The notes: generated by a model from the letters alone, not told the origin. A stretch of 64,000 bases of DNA from JAIOQJ01 sp963718635 (GCA_963718635.1 OY970367.1:3658001-3722000), one strand, 5' to 3'. Counted from the first letter of the stretch, positions 1-10,763 are shown. Numbers and translations: made by a program.

Positions 1-1054
1 GACCTCTTTGTCCAAGCCGCGATCGTGCAAATCGTTAACGAGAGCCGCGACCGAACGATCGAGCAACGGCAGCACCGAGCGCAGCCCGGTGAAGATGTTC
101 CCCGTGCTGGCGCCCTTCCCGTGGTAATCCCAAGGCCCGATGCGCATCGTGACCACGCCGACTCCTGCTTCCACCAGTCGGCGAGCCAGGAGAAATTTTT
201 CGCTCGGCCAGCCAACAGTGGGTGTCGCCACGTTGCCGTAGATGTATTTGTCGCCGGGCCGGCCGTAAGTTTCGCGAACTTTCCACGGCTCGCGGCTCAG
301 GTCGAACGCCAACCGCGCTTGAGGGGAAGTGATCATCTCCAATGCCTTGGCATTGAACGTGTCAACCGCTTCAAAATCGCGATGGGCATCGATGTCGCGG
401 CGGACGGAGTCAAATTGGCCGAGTAATGTCTTCCGGTCGTCGAGGCGTGTCGCCGTCATCTCGCGGGCCAGGCCCAAGTTCTTGACCCCTTCGCTCCCGT
501 AAAGAAATGGACGATGAGCGATGCCGGTATAATGCGGATTTTCAACCTCCGTATGGCTGGCCTCGTATTGATCGAGACTGACGTAATGCGGAATCTGCGC
601 ATCGGCCGACCCGTTGAAGCGGCTGATGACCGACCCGAAAGCGGGCCTTTTGGCGGACTTCGGAAAGCCCGTGTAGCACTCTTGAAGTTCGTGTTGCATC
701 GGCTCGACAAATTGCACCGTGCGCACGAGCGCGTAACTTGTCGGCGATGGCCGCCTGACGCGGGAAGAGCTCGCAGATGTCAAAGCCGGGCACGTTAGTC
801 CGAATCGGCTGGAATTCACCGCGGACTTCGGCCTTCGCGTTCGGCTTTAAATCGTACATGTCGATATGGCTTGGACCGCCAGCCAGGCAAATCATAATAA
901 CCGATTTAACCGGAGTCTTCGTTTTGCCTTCGGCCCGCAAGCGAAGAACGTCGCCCAGCGACAAGCCCCCCAGGCCCAGTGCGCCAATTCGGAGAAAGTC
1001 ACGGCGGTTGACGCGATCGCAGAAAGAACGCGAACGGTCCCAAACAGTGAACAT
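1..1054 (-). CDS. Tat-exported DUF1501 family protein, frameshifted, 3' end outside window
   Basis: DUF1501 proteins are exported, sulfatase-fold-like proteins that are abundant in planctomycetes and often paired with DUF1549/DUF1553 cytochrome-type proteins; their substrate is unknown. The N-terminus carries a twin-arginine signal (RRDFLRIGALGLGG, about residues 18-31), followed by the typical VIMICLAGGPSHIDMYDLKP stretch. The ATG at 1054 places the RR motif correctly. The frame breaks near 732-736: upstream it reads AIADKL, and downstream the family sequence resumes in another frame (ALVRTVQFVEPMQHE, then NLGLAREMTATRLDDRKTLL) and stays open to the window edge. This fits one extra base, more likely a read error than a real break. 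The product continues beyond position 1. Confidence 0.8.
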
Positions 1055-1230
1055 GAATCATCCCTTGGGGTGGGAACAGCAAGAATCGCCAAAACGAAGA
1101 GAGCCAAGGCAGGTGATTTCAGTTTACCATTCGATCCGTGCGAGTCAACCGCGTTAACGCGTTGTTATCAGCAGGAGGCGCAAGCGAAGGAGTGGGTTCT
1201 TGTTTGCCGGACGCGCTAGCGACGGAGTGG

Positions 1231-1341
1231 CGAGCCGGGAGCGTGAGCGACTGGAGTTTTCTCGAGCGAAATCTGCGGCGTAAGCGATCGGAGTTCTTCT
1301 CCACAAAATCTCCAGTCGCTTACGCTCCTGGCTCGCCCAAA
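1231..1341. repeat. Dispersed inverted repeat (family A)
   Basis: The 319-base gap between the DUF1501 gene and the ExbB-type gene holds no gene. It contains two inverted arms, one reading gcgagccgggagcgtgagcg and the other its near complement (cgcttacgctcctggctcgc), about 70 bases apart. Related arms occur at 9254-9310 and 29522-29606, so this is a dispersed family. It may also act as a bidirectional terminator for the genes around it. Confidence 0.7.
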
Positions 1342-1373
1342 ATGCGAGCATGGGTCGCGTGCAACAGGCTGAA

Positions 1374-2075
1374 TCACCCACGCCCGCTCAAGATCGAAGG
1401 AAGCTCGAAATGCTCTTCATCGCGATCGGGCTTTGGCATCGGTGCATCTTCCGGCCGCGTTTTGCCCTCGCCTGCGCGCACCGAACGAGCCACGGCCGGC
1501 AGAATCTCCTCGAACTGGGCTTGATAACGGCGAATTCGGCTGCGGAAATAAGAGACCGCAACGACGCCCGGAATGGCCACGAGCAAACCGGTCGCGGTAG
1601 TGACAAGGGCTATCCGAATGGCGCCTGCCAACTGCGCCTTGCCGACACCTGCTTTCTCGAGTGCATCGAAGCCGACGATCATGCCGACCACGGTCCCGAG
1701 CAAGCCGAGCAACGGAGCTACCCGGACAATGGTCGCCAGGAGATTCAAATGATTGGCCAGCGAAGGCAGATCGCGCTGGCCGACGTCGTGCAAGGTGCGC
1801 TCGATCGGTATTCCAAGTGTTAAATGTTGCGATAAGGCCTTGCTAATGACGCGGATCAACAGAGCCGGGCTCGATTGATGTTTTTCAACGGCACGCTTCG
1901 CTTCACCCGCCTCCGCCAACTTTTGCAGATCGTCAATTGCCTCCGCGTCGAGAACAGCCGAACGGCGAAGAACGAAAAGACGCTCAAGGATGACGCCGAG
2001 GACCAACGCCAAGCAGGCGAGCAACGGCCACATCAATAGGCCGCCCGCGTTCACATACCACATGATCTGTTGCAT
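1374..2075 (-). CDS. MotA/TolQ/ExbB proton channel family protein
   Basis: This 233-residue inner-membrane protein matches the ExbB/TolQ subunit of proton-driven energisers that power outer-membrane import or envelope integrity. Three membrane segments are visible at about residues 10-32, 112-136 and 152-176. The conserved family core, VAPLLGLLGTVVGMIVGFDA, lies in segment two, and TTATGLLVAIPGVVAVSYF follows in segment three. Length is normal for the family. No ExbD/TolR partner is adjacent, which is unusual because the two are normally encoded side by side. The C-terminal tail is charged and cytoplasmic. The exact ExbB, TolQ or MotA assignment cannot be decided from sequence alone. Confidence 0.88.
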   Translation of the reverse strand: MQQIMWYVNAGGLLMWPLLACLALVLGVILERLFVLRRSAVLDAEAIDDLQKLAEAGEAKRAVEKHQSSPALLIRVISKALSQHLTLGIPIERTLHDVGQRDLPSLANHLNLLATIVRVAPLLGLLGTVVGMIVGFDALEKAGVGKAQLAGAIRIALVTTATGLLVAIPGVVAVSYFRSRIRRYQAQFEEILPAVARSVRAGEGKTRPEDAPMPKPDRDEEHFELPSILSGRG

Positions 2076-2243
2076 GAAGTTGCCATTCGCAAAAGGTTAT
2101 GCTGTCGAGAGACTCGGCATGGTTAAGCTAATGGTTGCCACGGGAAGAGGCAACTGGTTCAGACAATCCGCAAACCTTGCCAATTCGTACCGCACGGATT
2201 ATTACGAACTATGAAATGATCGTACTCAGTCGAGAAAAAGCAA

Positions 2244-2744
2244 GTGGTCATCTTTCGCGCAGGAATAGTTTCATTATGCCTTCTCGCGGGCTCAGCCGCC
2301 CAAGCCGCGGCGCACCACCTCTTGATCGACTGGCAAATTAAAGACGATCGACTGCATGTTGAAGTGTTTTACGACGATGATACGCATGCCCCCCGCGCAC
2401 GAATCACGGTTGAAAATCGGCAGCACGCGAAGTTCGCTGAAGGCCTTGCCGACGACAGAGGCCGTTGGGACGACGCAGCCCCTGCGCCGGGCGAATATGT
2501 AATAAGAGCAGTTAGCGTTGGTCATGCCGCCGAAAAAAAGTTGGTCATTCGTCAGCTATTACCAGAGCCGTCCGAAGCAAATCAAGTACATAAGCAGATG
2601 CCGCCCGTTTCTGCATTCCAAGGCACAACCGAGCGCGAGCATCTGGACACGCCTTGGACGAAAATCGGCATCGGCTGCGCATCGATTTTTGGCCTCTTCT
2701 CGCTGCTCTGGCTATCGCGCCGGCGGGCTCACCCGGCCGAGTGA
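2244..2744 (+). CDS. Exported, membrane-anchored small protein, function unknown
   Basis: The protein has 166 residues and starts at GTG. It has a cleavable-looking signal (VSLCLLAGSAAQAAA), a short beta-rich extracytoplasmic domain of about 80 residues (HHLLIDWQIKDDRLHVEVFY onward), a linker, and a C-terminal membrane segment (IGIGCASIFGLFSLLWL) followed by a positive RRR stop-transfer signal. The layout resembles nickel/cobalt-transport-associated or carboxypeptidase-regulatory-like exported domains, but I do not recognise the family with certainty. The gene stands alone, divergent from the ExbB-type gene, with about 170 bases between them that could hold both promoters. The SD is weak. Confidence 0.7.
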   Translation: MVIFRAGIVSLCLLAGSAAQAAAHHLLIDWQIKDDRLHVEVFYDDDTHAPRARITVENRQHAKFAEGLADDRGRWDDAAPAPGEYVIRAVSVGHAAEKKLVIRQLLPEPSEANQVHKQMPPVSAFQGTTEREHLDTPWTKIGIGCASIFGLFSLLWLSRRRAHPAE

Positions 2745-2795
2745 GCTAAAACCGAGGCAAATCAACCTTAGCGCAGTCGCGCGGCAATCGACACA

Positions 2796-2904
2796 CTAAC
2801 CCGACGCGTCAGCGAGGTTTTCTCCGAAGCGTTAGCGTTAGGGTGGATAAAATAACGCTAACGCTTCGGGGCTTGCCCTCGCTGACGCTTCGGGTTAATG
2901 TTGG
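2796..2904. repeat. Dispersed palindromic repeat (family B)
   Basis: Nested inverted arms include aacccgacgcgtcagcgagg with its complement at the far end, and gaagcgttagcgtta with taacgctaacgcttc inside. Close copies lie at 25948-26046 and 46272-46373. Each copy sits between convergent or unrelated genes. Confidence 0.75.
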
Positions 2905-2964
2905 CTATTGCGGCTATGCCGCGCAACGGTTGAATCGTAGAGCTACGACGGACATCGTTTGCTT

Positions 2965-3949
2965 TCACAGGCCGCGCATCGTGTTCCTGGCAAAATCGCC
3001 GAGGTAATGCGGTGGATCCTGATCCTCTTTGAATTGCAGCCATTTGCGCAGCGCCAGGAAGCATAGCCGCCGATATAGGCGAGATTGGCCAGAAATTCAT
3101 AACCCGCGCCGTGGTGCTTGCGAAAATAGCGCCGACGTGAATTGAACCAGTACATCGGCGTGCGTTTACTCCGCGCCCTGCGCCGGTCGCCCCCGTGCTT
3201 TGCCCTTCTAAATGGACGACGCGGCTGGCGGGTACGAACCAGCAGGGCCATCCCGCTAAGCGTGCCCTTCGGCAGAAATCCGTCTCTTCGTAATAGAGAA
3301 AAAAATCGTCGTCCATGAGACCAATTGTCTCGAAAACCGCACGTCTCACCATCATGCTGGCGCCGTTCACCCAGTCGGCCCGATGGGGGATGTCGCGAGT
3401 CGGCGGCGCCACCATCCAACGTTGCAGGATTTTACTGATGGCCCCAAAACGTAGCCCGCGTTCCAGTTCGCTCCAGACGCCATGAAACCGGAACGCCGAG
3501 CATTGGGATGACCCATCCGGGTTTTCCAGTCTGCTGCCGGCAATGCCGACGGCTGGGTGAATTTCCAGAAAATCCACCAGTTCTTTGACGGCGCCAGGCC
3601 GGATATAAGTATCCGGATTGAGAAGATGAAAATAATCGGGCGGTTGGCTTGATTGAAGCAGCATCCGAATTGCGGCATTGTTGCCGAAGGCAAAGCCGCC
3701 GTTGCGTTCCAGAGGCAGCAATTCGACCCACTTCCAATTTGCTGCTTTAATCGATGTGCGCAGATGTTCGACCGAGCCATCGTTGGACGCGTTGTCCACC
3801 ACGATCACCCGGCCGTTGACATGATCTCGAATTTCACTTTGCAGCGAATGCAAGCAGTCGAGCACCAGGCCGGGCGTGCGGTAATTGACGATGATGATAG
3901 CGGTATCGCGCATTCCAGCTTTTGGTGAAGGGTACTGTTCGGGCTTCAA
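2965..3949 (-). CDS. Family 2 glycosyltransferase, two apparent frameshifts
   Basis: This is a GT-A fold glycosyltransferase that would move a sugar from a nucleotide donor onto a glycan. The N-terminus reads TAIIIVNYRTPGLVLDCL and VVDNASNDGS; the acidic metal/donor motif region is LLNPDTYIRPGA and the acceptor region is DDDFFLYYEETDFCRRA. After VVHLEGQSTGATGAGR (near 3170) the family sequence continues in a second frame (TPMYWFNSRRRYFRKHHGAG). Near 3068 it moves to a third frame (FLALRKWLQFKEDQDPPHYL) that stops at 2965. Read without correction, the ORF would run to 2858 with a meaningless tail. Its ATG overlaps the citrate synthase stop by 4 nt, so the two are probably co-transcribed. Confidence 0.82.
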
Positions 3950-5097
3950 GTCAGCGAAGACGCCTTCCCACCATCGGCCAAAAGGGACGTCTTTACATGG
4001 CGCAGACCAGGCCCGGTATAGATCGATCTCGGTCGAATCAAGCGATTGTGATCGAGCTGTTCAATGACGTGCGCGCTCCACCCCGACACGCGTGCCATGG
4101 CGAAAATAGGGGTATAAAGCGGCACTTCCAGGCCCATCGCGTAGTAGAGACGCCCGGCCGGCCAATCGAGATTCGGATACATCTTTTTTTCGGAGGCCAT
4201 CACGTTCTCGATTATCGCAGCGATCTCCTCCCACTTGTTTTCGTTGATCCGTTCGCAGGCGGAGCGGGCATATTCTTTGAGGATTCCCGCGCGGACATCG
4301 CCCGATTTGTAAACGCGATGCCCGAAGCCCATGATCCGCTCTTTGCGGGATAGCGCATCGCGGACCCACTGCTCGGCTTTGTCCGGCGTGCCGATCGGCT
4401 TCAAGATATCCATGATCTTTTCGTTCGCCCCGCCGTGCAGCCGGCCTTTGAGCGCGCCGATGGCGCCCGTAATGGCCGAGTGCAGATCGGACTCGGTTGA
4501 GACGATTGTCCGGGCCGCAAAAGTTGAAGCGTTGAATTCGTGCTCGGCATAGAGGATAAGCGAGATGTCCAGCGCTTTTACATCTTCGGGCTTCGCCTCC
4601 TTCCCCCGCAGCATGTAAAGAAAATTCGCCGCCTGATCGAGGTCTTGCCGAGCCGCAACCGGATGTTCGCCGCGCGAGTAGTGGTAAAGATCGCAGATGG
4701 CGACCGGTATCTGCGCTATCAGTCGTTCGGCCTTGCGCACGTTCGCTTCATGCGAATTGTCGGGCATGTCTTGATCGAAGTGAGCCAGCGCGCTGACGGT
4801 GCTGCGCAGGGCATCGAGCGGCAAGGTCCACTTAGGCAAACCGACGAGTAAATCGCGGATCGGCTGGGTAAGCCGTCGGGCAGCATTGACGCGAGCGCGA
4901 AACTGGGCCGACTCCGATTTCGTCGGCAAGTCGCCATAGAGAAGCAGGTAAGCTACTTCGTCGAAGGTGCAATGCTGGGCCAATTCCTCAACGGGATAGC
5001 CGCGATAGCTAAGGCCATCTTCGACGGTCGAGATGGCGGTCTCTCCGGCAACGATGCCCTCAAGGCCGGGCGAGTATGCAAGAGTCGGATTCATCAA
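3946..5097 (-). CDS. gltA: Citrate synthase
   Basis: The protein (383 residues) condenses oxaloacetate and acetyl-CoA to citrate, the entry step of the TCA cycle. It has the length of the short, non-allosteric citrate synthases of Gram-positives and archaea. The catalytic triad is visible: His221 in LHGGANE, His260 in GFGHRVYK, and Asp311 in PNLDW. The CoA/citrate-binding arginine region WSAHVIEQ is also present. The frame is clean throughout. The stop codon overlaps the glycosyltransferase start (ATGA). The related 2-methylcitrate synthase cannot be fully excluded, but no prp genes are nearby. Confidence 0.93.
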   Translation of the reverse strand: MMNPTLAYSPGLEGIVAGETAISTVEDGLSYRGYPVEELAQHCTFDEVAYLLLYGDLPTKSESAQFRARVNAARRLTQPIRDLLVGLPKWTLPLDALRSTVSALAHFDQDMPDNSHEANVRKAERLIAQIPVAICDLYHYSRGEHPVAARQDLDQAANFLYMLRGKEAKPEDVKALDISLILYAEHEFNASTFAARTIVSTESDLHSAITGAIGALKGRLHGGANEKIMDILKPIGTPDKAEQWVRDALSRKERIMGFGHRVYKSGDVRAGILKEYARSACERINENKWEEIAAIIENVMASEKKMYPNLDWPAGRLYYAMGLEVPLYTPIFAMARVSGWSAHVIEQLDHNRLIRPRSIYTGPGLRHVKTSLLADGGKASSLT

Positions 5098-5159
5098 CGG
5101 TCTCCTGGTGAGGAGAATAGCAGTCGCGACATGTCGAATAATGTATCGAATTAAGGATG

Positions 5160-5226
5160 AGTCAGCCGCGATGCGCCCATTAGCCGCGACGCTTTGCGGA
5201 GCGCGATAGCGCTATCGCGGCTAACG
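5160..5226. repeat. Short palindromic repeat (family C)
   Basis: The arm ttagccgcgacgctttgcgg is matched by the complementary gatagcgctatcgcggctaa downstream. This is a shorter relative of the palindromes at 12363 and 63758. The 448-base stretch from 5098 to 5545 otherwise contains only this and the next repeat. Confidence 0.6.
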
Positions 5227-5349
5227 ATTAAGAACCGCGATATAGTAAATAAAGCAGCGTCTTGACGCAACGTTCCTGGCTCGCGCTTCTAACCGACGAG
5301 TCATGGTGCGCCGATGGATTCTTGCAAATTGTTGAAATGAACGCGAAGC

Positions 5350-5486
5350 CCGTTTTACCCTCCCCTGGCTTTGCAGGGGGAGGGCAGGGTGCGGGTCGAG
5401 CGCTCGCCCATCAACAGCGGTTGCGAATTTCCAAACCGTTCCCCCCCCACCCTGCCCTCCCCTCGCAAAGCCGGGGGTAAGGTGGG
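5350..5486. repeat. Paired G-rich palindromic repeat (family D)
   Basis: Two oppositely oriented G/C-run hairpins (ctggctttgcagggggaggg and ccctcccctcgcaaagccgg) are separated by a short spacer. The same pair occurs at 9450-9595 and 31930-32085, and a single unit at 28497-28545. The outer flanks carry a shared attctggc / ttggcgcaccc motif that also borders other palindromes in the window. Confidence 0.75.
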
Positions 5487-5545
5487 AAGGGCAAGCTTCC
5501 GATTTGCCGGAATCGGTTGGGCACTCTCTACCCGAGCAGGTCCTT

Positions 5546-5733
5546 ATGAGTCCGATGCCAAACGATCCATCTCCGACAACGGAACAATTGAAAGAACAAA
5601 ACGCCGTTTGCTCGGCGCCCTGTACCATTTGATGGGAGAGAAAGTGCATCTATCGGAGGAGTATCTGGAAAACCGAGTCGATGCTCCTGAATCGCTTGAT
5701 GACTTGATTGCGGAACTCGAATTGCTCAAATGA
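5546..5733 (+). CDS. Small predicted coiled-coil protein, probable one-base deletion
   Basis: An ATG at 5546 has an AGCAGG SD about 6 bases upstream and opens a frame (MSPMPNDPSPTTEQLKEQN) that breaks near 5590. With one extra C the frame joins RRLLGALYHLMGEKVHLSEE and ends ESLDDLIAELELLK at 5733. The result would be a 62-residue, charged, helical protein with heptad-like leucines. It lies 46 bases before the large bpX-like gene and may belong to the same operon. I do not recognise a family. Confidence 0.45.
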
Positions 5734-5779
5734 ACAGCTAAGGTAGCATGGCTAACATTGCCTCCATCGGTTAGTTTAC

Positions 5780-8700
5780 ATGCCGACACTTCTCTTTCCC
5801 GATCTCCCCTCCTTACACGATGTTCTTGCGACCGCTGCGGTTCCGGCGGCGATATCGACTTGTCCCTGCCTTGCAGCATCGAATGAAGATGGAACAATAA
5901 ACTTAGCGATTCATCGTACCCTTTCCCGAAAAGCCCTCATTGCGTTAAGCCAATTTGGCGTGAAGGTCGTCAATTCGGTCAAGTTGAATAATGCCGAAAC
6001 TATCACTTGCTGGCAGCAGCTCATTCCCTTGGAACAGCAGTTGGTCACACGGGAACACTGCAGCGGCGCCATTCTCATCCATTTGCCCGCCCATCGACTT
6101 GCAGCTCTGTCAACGGAATTGGAACGTAAAGGCATTCACTCCTGGTCCTATCGATGGCAAAGCGAGGCATATGAGGCGGCGCCTGCCGATGTCGTCGAAA
6201 TCAAAATTGACTCGCCTGCCTGCGAGAGTCTTTTGCGGGCTTTGAATAATGCCGCAGATTTCGGCTGGCGTGTGTTTATCGAGCGCTCGCCTCGGCTTTG
6301 GGTGGCGGCAGGTTGGCGGCATCCCTTTGAAACGCAGCTTCGGCCTTCCAGCGCCAAGGAGTTGTTCCAAACTCAACCGCAATATTGGGAATGGCGAACG
6401 TCGGCGCCGTTCTCGACTGGCGAAGTGCCGATGCCTCTCACGCCGAAAGTTGGTGTGTACAGCGGAGACGCGAAGGGCTTGCCATCTGCCATAAATATGC
6501 CGTTACGCCTCATGGCCGGCCGCGATGAAACGTCCGCGCAGCTTTGGCTTGTCTCCGACGACGCACTCGGCTGGCTCAGCCAATTTGTCAATCAGCTTGA
6601 GGGCCAGCTGCTCAACCGTTTCACTTTCGCAATTGCCGACCGAGCTGGCCAACCACTGGTTTTGTTGCGGAGCGTGTTTGGCAAAGAACCGGTGGTCATT
6701 GCAGATGCCGCAGCAACCGGTTTTCGACCATTGTTGAAGCTGCCGAATTTGTTCGTTCCATCCGGCTACCGGTTGTCGCCGTTGCCACGGCGCGATGCGC
6801 TGACGGCAACTTCTCGCTTTCGACGGCAATCGACTGACGTGGCTGAACCCCTTAGGTGATGGCGCGTTTTCCACCGAATCATTGCCGATCAGCGCCTTCA
6901 TTCCCCTAGCCGACTGCGTGCAACATACGGTCGATAGGCTGGCCACATTCCATGAAGCGGCAATGGCTTCCGGCGCATTCGACTTCGAGCGGTTCATCAC
7001 CCAGCCGGCCTCGAAACCGTTGAAACCGGCCCAACCAAAACTCGTCGAGGATGTCGATTCAGATACTACGCAGCGCTTCGCTAAGGTAGATGCCCGCCCC
7101 GGCCTCTTATCGCGTCTGTTAGGACGATTCAGTCATGCGGGATCGCGCGAAACGAGCTCACGAGTCGACGAAGAGATTGACGCCATCGGACCACCTATTG
7201 TGCGTCCTACGAACGATCGATCGCTCGCTCCGCCATCGAAGCTGGACGCGGCAAAGGAGCGCGCCAGGGCGCTCGAGCGTTCTTTCTTTGAGACGCTGAA
7301 GACGAGACCGGCCGCGGCCGTCCAACAATGGCCCGAACTCGCTGCCGCTTATACACAAGCGGGCAATCCTGCTGAAGCAGCCAGCTGCTGGCTCAACGCA
7401 ATGTGGCAACGCGAAAATGTTCCGACAGGCTGGGCATGGGAATGGTTGCGTGCCGAGACGGCTCAGGCTGGCTGGAATCCGCACCAGGCAAACATCGCCG
7501 ACTGGTTGGCGGCCAAACCGACTCCGGGCCGGGTTCGGGCCGTTGCTGCATTTATCGTTTGGGCGTCTACCCAATCAGAACTTCACAACGAATACATAAC
7601 ACAACTAGGAGATTTGCAAGCATACGTTGAACGACATGAAGAGCATCTACCGGTTCGAGCGGTGTGGTTGATGCGAGCGGCGCTGGTCCGTTCAACTCGC
7701 GGCGACGTGTTAACGCTAGCACGGACTCGCGACCGACTTTGCGCCAGGCTGTTGCAGAACGGTATGAATTTGGATGGCGATTTGCCTGCCTTCATGCGTT
7801 TCGCGGAATCGGGCGATGGGGATCGCTTCAATCGCGTCCGTAAGTGGCTTGTTGAAAAGCGTAAACTTATTGGCGACTGGATTGCTCAGCTTGCGTCGGA
7901 AGTGCAGCGGCCAGCGGGAAACGTTGCGTTGGAACAGTTCGGCCTGCAGGCGGAGATCGCCGGGACCGGCGCGTACGCCAGCTTCATGCTCGCCTGGGGA
8001 CTGGCCCGGCTTGGAGAAAAAGCCGAGGCACAGCGCCTGCATGAGGAAGCCCGTCAAACGTTGAACAGCACGGACTCCGTACATGCCTTCTTGAAGGCGG
8101 CGTTCGATTTTCGCATCAATCAAGCCCGTCAAGGGACTGGCGGCGAAACTTCGTTGCCGGTGGATCTTGTCGAACAATTGAACGGGCTCTCAGCGGACGA
8201 CCGCTATCGGGTCGACCGTCTGCGCCAGCATTCGCGCATCCTCGACCCGGTGGAACGACTCGATGCGCATTGGGCGTCCACTTTTCGCCATTATCGGCAG
8301 TGGAACCCTCTGCGCAAATTGCTCATGGGTCTGCCGGGTTTGAAGTCAGAAGCATTGAATGAAACGGCTCGTCAACTACTATCGAGGGCGGTCGGCACGC
8401 CTGCGCACGAGATGCCGGAGATTCTAATCGCTCTGCTCGACCAATCGTCACGGCTCGATTCGGCGCTTGTCGATCTAACCCTGCAGAGGGTTCTGATCGC
8501 GCTCGACTCGCCCTCCGAAAGTCCACTTCTTCAATTGCCGCTGCTCGAAAAAAGTCTGATGGCGGCAGCATCGCTCGATAAGCCTACTACCGTGCAGTTG
8601 CTCGTTCATCGTTTCACTCAATTGATCGAAGATCAACGAGGTCTCTCGGCTTCCGGGATGCTCGAAGGTTTAACCGGAGAGACCTTTCGTTCTCTGCGAC

Positions 8701-9233
8701 GCCTCGGTATGAAGAACGAGGCCGAACGGGTGCTGTTTCAGATTCATGCGTCGTTGACTCACGGTGAAGACCTGGACCGGCTGCGGAACCACCGACCGGC
8801 CGAATGGCCGACCTTGATCCGAACGCTTCTGCATGTAGCGGCAGGCTGGTACTATTGCGGCCGTACTGAGGAAGGCCACGCGATTATCGAGGAAGTGCGC
8901 AAAGACCTCTATCAGCGATCAATGCCTTTGGCCGAGCGTACCGCTTTAGCGCTTGCCTATTGCAGCACGCTAGGTCACGTTGATGTCGGCACCGCGCTTG
9001 GCCGGTTTGAAGAGCTGTTTTTGCGACTCAAGAAAATCAGCATCCACGGGTGGAATTCGCACTATACCCTGCAGCCTCTGCAATTGATCGATACGGTCAT
9101 TCGTGCCGTCGTCAGCGAAGACTTTACGCTCGGCCCTGCGATCCGCGGCTGGCTAGACGATGATGAATTCCGAGTCCGCCAGCGCATCAACGACGACTTA
9201 CGGCAGATGATGGACGAGCAAGGGATAGCGTGA
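5780..9233 (+). CDS. Large bpX-like partner of a MoxR AAA+ ATPase (frame-corrected)
   Basis: Two adjacent open frames (5780-6859 and 6882-9233) join into one protein of about 1150 residues if one extra A near 6803 is removed. The junction then reads RRDALRQLLAFDGNRLTWLN, and the second frame is open upstream of its nominal TTG start. The N-terminal 380 residues are mixed alpha/beta (LWVAAGWRHPF, LLKLPNLFVPSGYRL). The rest is almost wholly helical and TPR-like, with no catalytic motif, signal peptide or membrane segment. The pattern LKLPNLFVPxGxRL...LPRRDALRxLLA...RLTWL resembles, as I recall it, the bpX proteins of MoxR-vWA-beta-propeller ternary conflict systems, and a MoxR ATPase follows. 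That assignment is inference; an unrelated MoxR client scaffold is possible. Confidence 0.65.
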
Positions 9234-9253
9234 AGACCTAAGCCGCGGTTTCT

Positions 9254-9330
9254 GGCGAGCCGGGAACGTGCGCGACCGGAGTGTGCAGAGCTTCAAGCGG
9301 ATTTCTCCAGTCGCGCCCGCCCTGCCAAGA
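9254..9330. repeat. Partial family A repeat
   Basis: The left arm (ggcgagccgggaacgtgcgc) and an inverted ctccagtcgcgcccgccctg remnant are degenerate copies of the repeat at 1231. This starts a 509-base gene-free stretch (9234-9742) that also holds the G-rich pair and an accacggatagcaccgataa motif at 9389; a related motif occurs at about 27440. Confidence 0.5.
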
Positions 9331-9449
9331 TCGGTTGGCACTTCCACCGATCAAACCTGAACTTCACCTTGAACGCGGAAGAAAAAGCTACCACGGATAG
9401 CACCGATAACACGGATGGGGTGCGCCGACGTATTCTGGCAAAACGGAAG

Positions 9450-9595
9450 CGCGCACTTCCCACCCTCCCCCCGGCTTTGCGGGGGGAGGGCAGGGTGGGG
9501 GGAAAGGCCGCGTGTGCCAAAGTGCTTGTTTATGGGGGAAGGCGCTCCGCCCCCACCTTGCCCTCCCCCTGCAAAGCCAGGGGAGGGTAAAACGA
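9450..9595. repeat. Paired G-rich palindromic repeat (family D)
   Basis: The two hairpins read ccggctttgcggggggaggg and ccctccccctgcaaagccag in opposite orientation. The pair is almost identical in layout to those at 5350 and 31930. It lies between the bpX-like gene and its MoxR gene, so the two may not share one uninterrupted transcript. Confidence 0.75.
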
Positions 9596-9742
9596 CTGCC
9601 CGTTCGTTTCAACAGTTCGTCAGAATCCGTTTGCGCACCCACACGGATGGAAACCGGAATAATTGTTCAGCATACAATATAAAATAAAGAAGTTTGCATC
9701 GGTCCGTTTTCATCCGTGGTCGATTCTCTGCCTCAAACATTT

Positions 9743-10763
9743 ATGGCCAAATCATCAACGACTTCCGAGACTGCCACGTTAGTGGAACTGCAAGCCGAGG
9801 CGGAAGATCTGCGCCGGAAGATCAATCGGCTGCGTACCTCGCTGGGCCGATTTTTCGTGCAGAAGCAGGAGATTATCGACCTGATGACCGTCGCGGCCGT
9901 CGCTCAGGAACCGTTGTTGCTCGTCGGGCCGCCAGGCACTGCGAAATCCGACTTGGTGTTGAAGTTCAAAGACGCCATCGGCATTACCGAAAGCGATTAT
10001 TTTGAGTACATGTTGACGCGGTTCACGGAACCTTCGGAAATCATCGGCGCCATCGATATTCAAGAGCTTCGCGATGGCCGTTATATCCGACGCAAGCAAG
10101 GCAAACTCCCCACCGCCCGGCTCGCTTTCTTGGATGAAATCTTCAAATCGAATTCCGCCATTTTGAATATTCTGCTGACCATTATCAACGAGAAGAAGTT
10201 CTACCAGGACGGCGTGCCCGAACCGGTGCCGTTGCGCATCTTATTCGCAGCAACCAACGAGATCCCCGAACAAGGCGAACTGGCCGCGCTTAAAGATCGC
10301 TTCGTCCTGAAGGTCATGAGCCGGCCTGTGGCAGAGCATCATTTTCAGGAGCTGATCGATTGCGGCCTGCAGGCCGAGTCTTATCGCAGCCTGAATCAAA
10401 AGCCCTGGGTCGAAGGACATTGCACGCTGGAGGATCTGCTCAAAGCGAACCGCTATCTCACGTATCTCTTCGCGCAAGCAAGGCGATGGGCGCGGCGACG
10501 AACAGAACGATCGCAATCTCTTCTTCCCGGCCGATGTGTTCAGCGAGTTCCAGCGCATCGTGAAAACGCTGATGCGCGAAGACAAGATATTCATCTCCGA
10601 TCGCAAGCTGGTGAAGCTCTATAAACTCTTCCGCGTGCGTGCCTGGCTGCTTTCCGGCGGCACCGTGAGCCGAGGCGACTTGCGTTTGCTTTCGTATCTG
10701 GGCGAAACGCTGCAAGAAGTTGAGCACTTGCAACAGAAGGTGCCGGAGCTATTGGGGGAGTAA
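9743..10763 (+). CDS. MoxR/RavA-type AAA+ ATPase (frame-corrected)
   Basis: MoxR ATPases are hexameric chaperone-like AAA+ proteins that usually act with vWA-domain partners. Walker A is GPPGTAKS, Walker B is LAFLDEIFKSNSAILN, and sensor 1 is LFAATNEIPEQGELAALKDR, as in RavA. The start at 9743 (MAKSSTT) is preferred over an upstream GTG. The frame breaks at about 10455-10475: the upstream frame ends in a nonsense arginine-rich tail, while another frame continues with GDEQNDRNLFFPADVFSEFQ and ends in LQEVEHLQQKVPELLGE at 10763. Restored length is about 340 residues, normal for the family without a large C-terminal extension. The gene lies downstream of the bpX-like gene; no vWA gene is visible. 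Confidence 0.82.
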
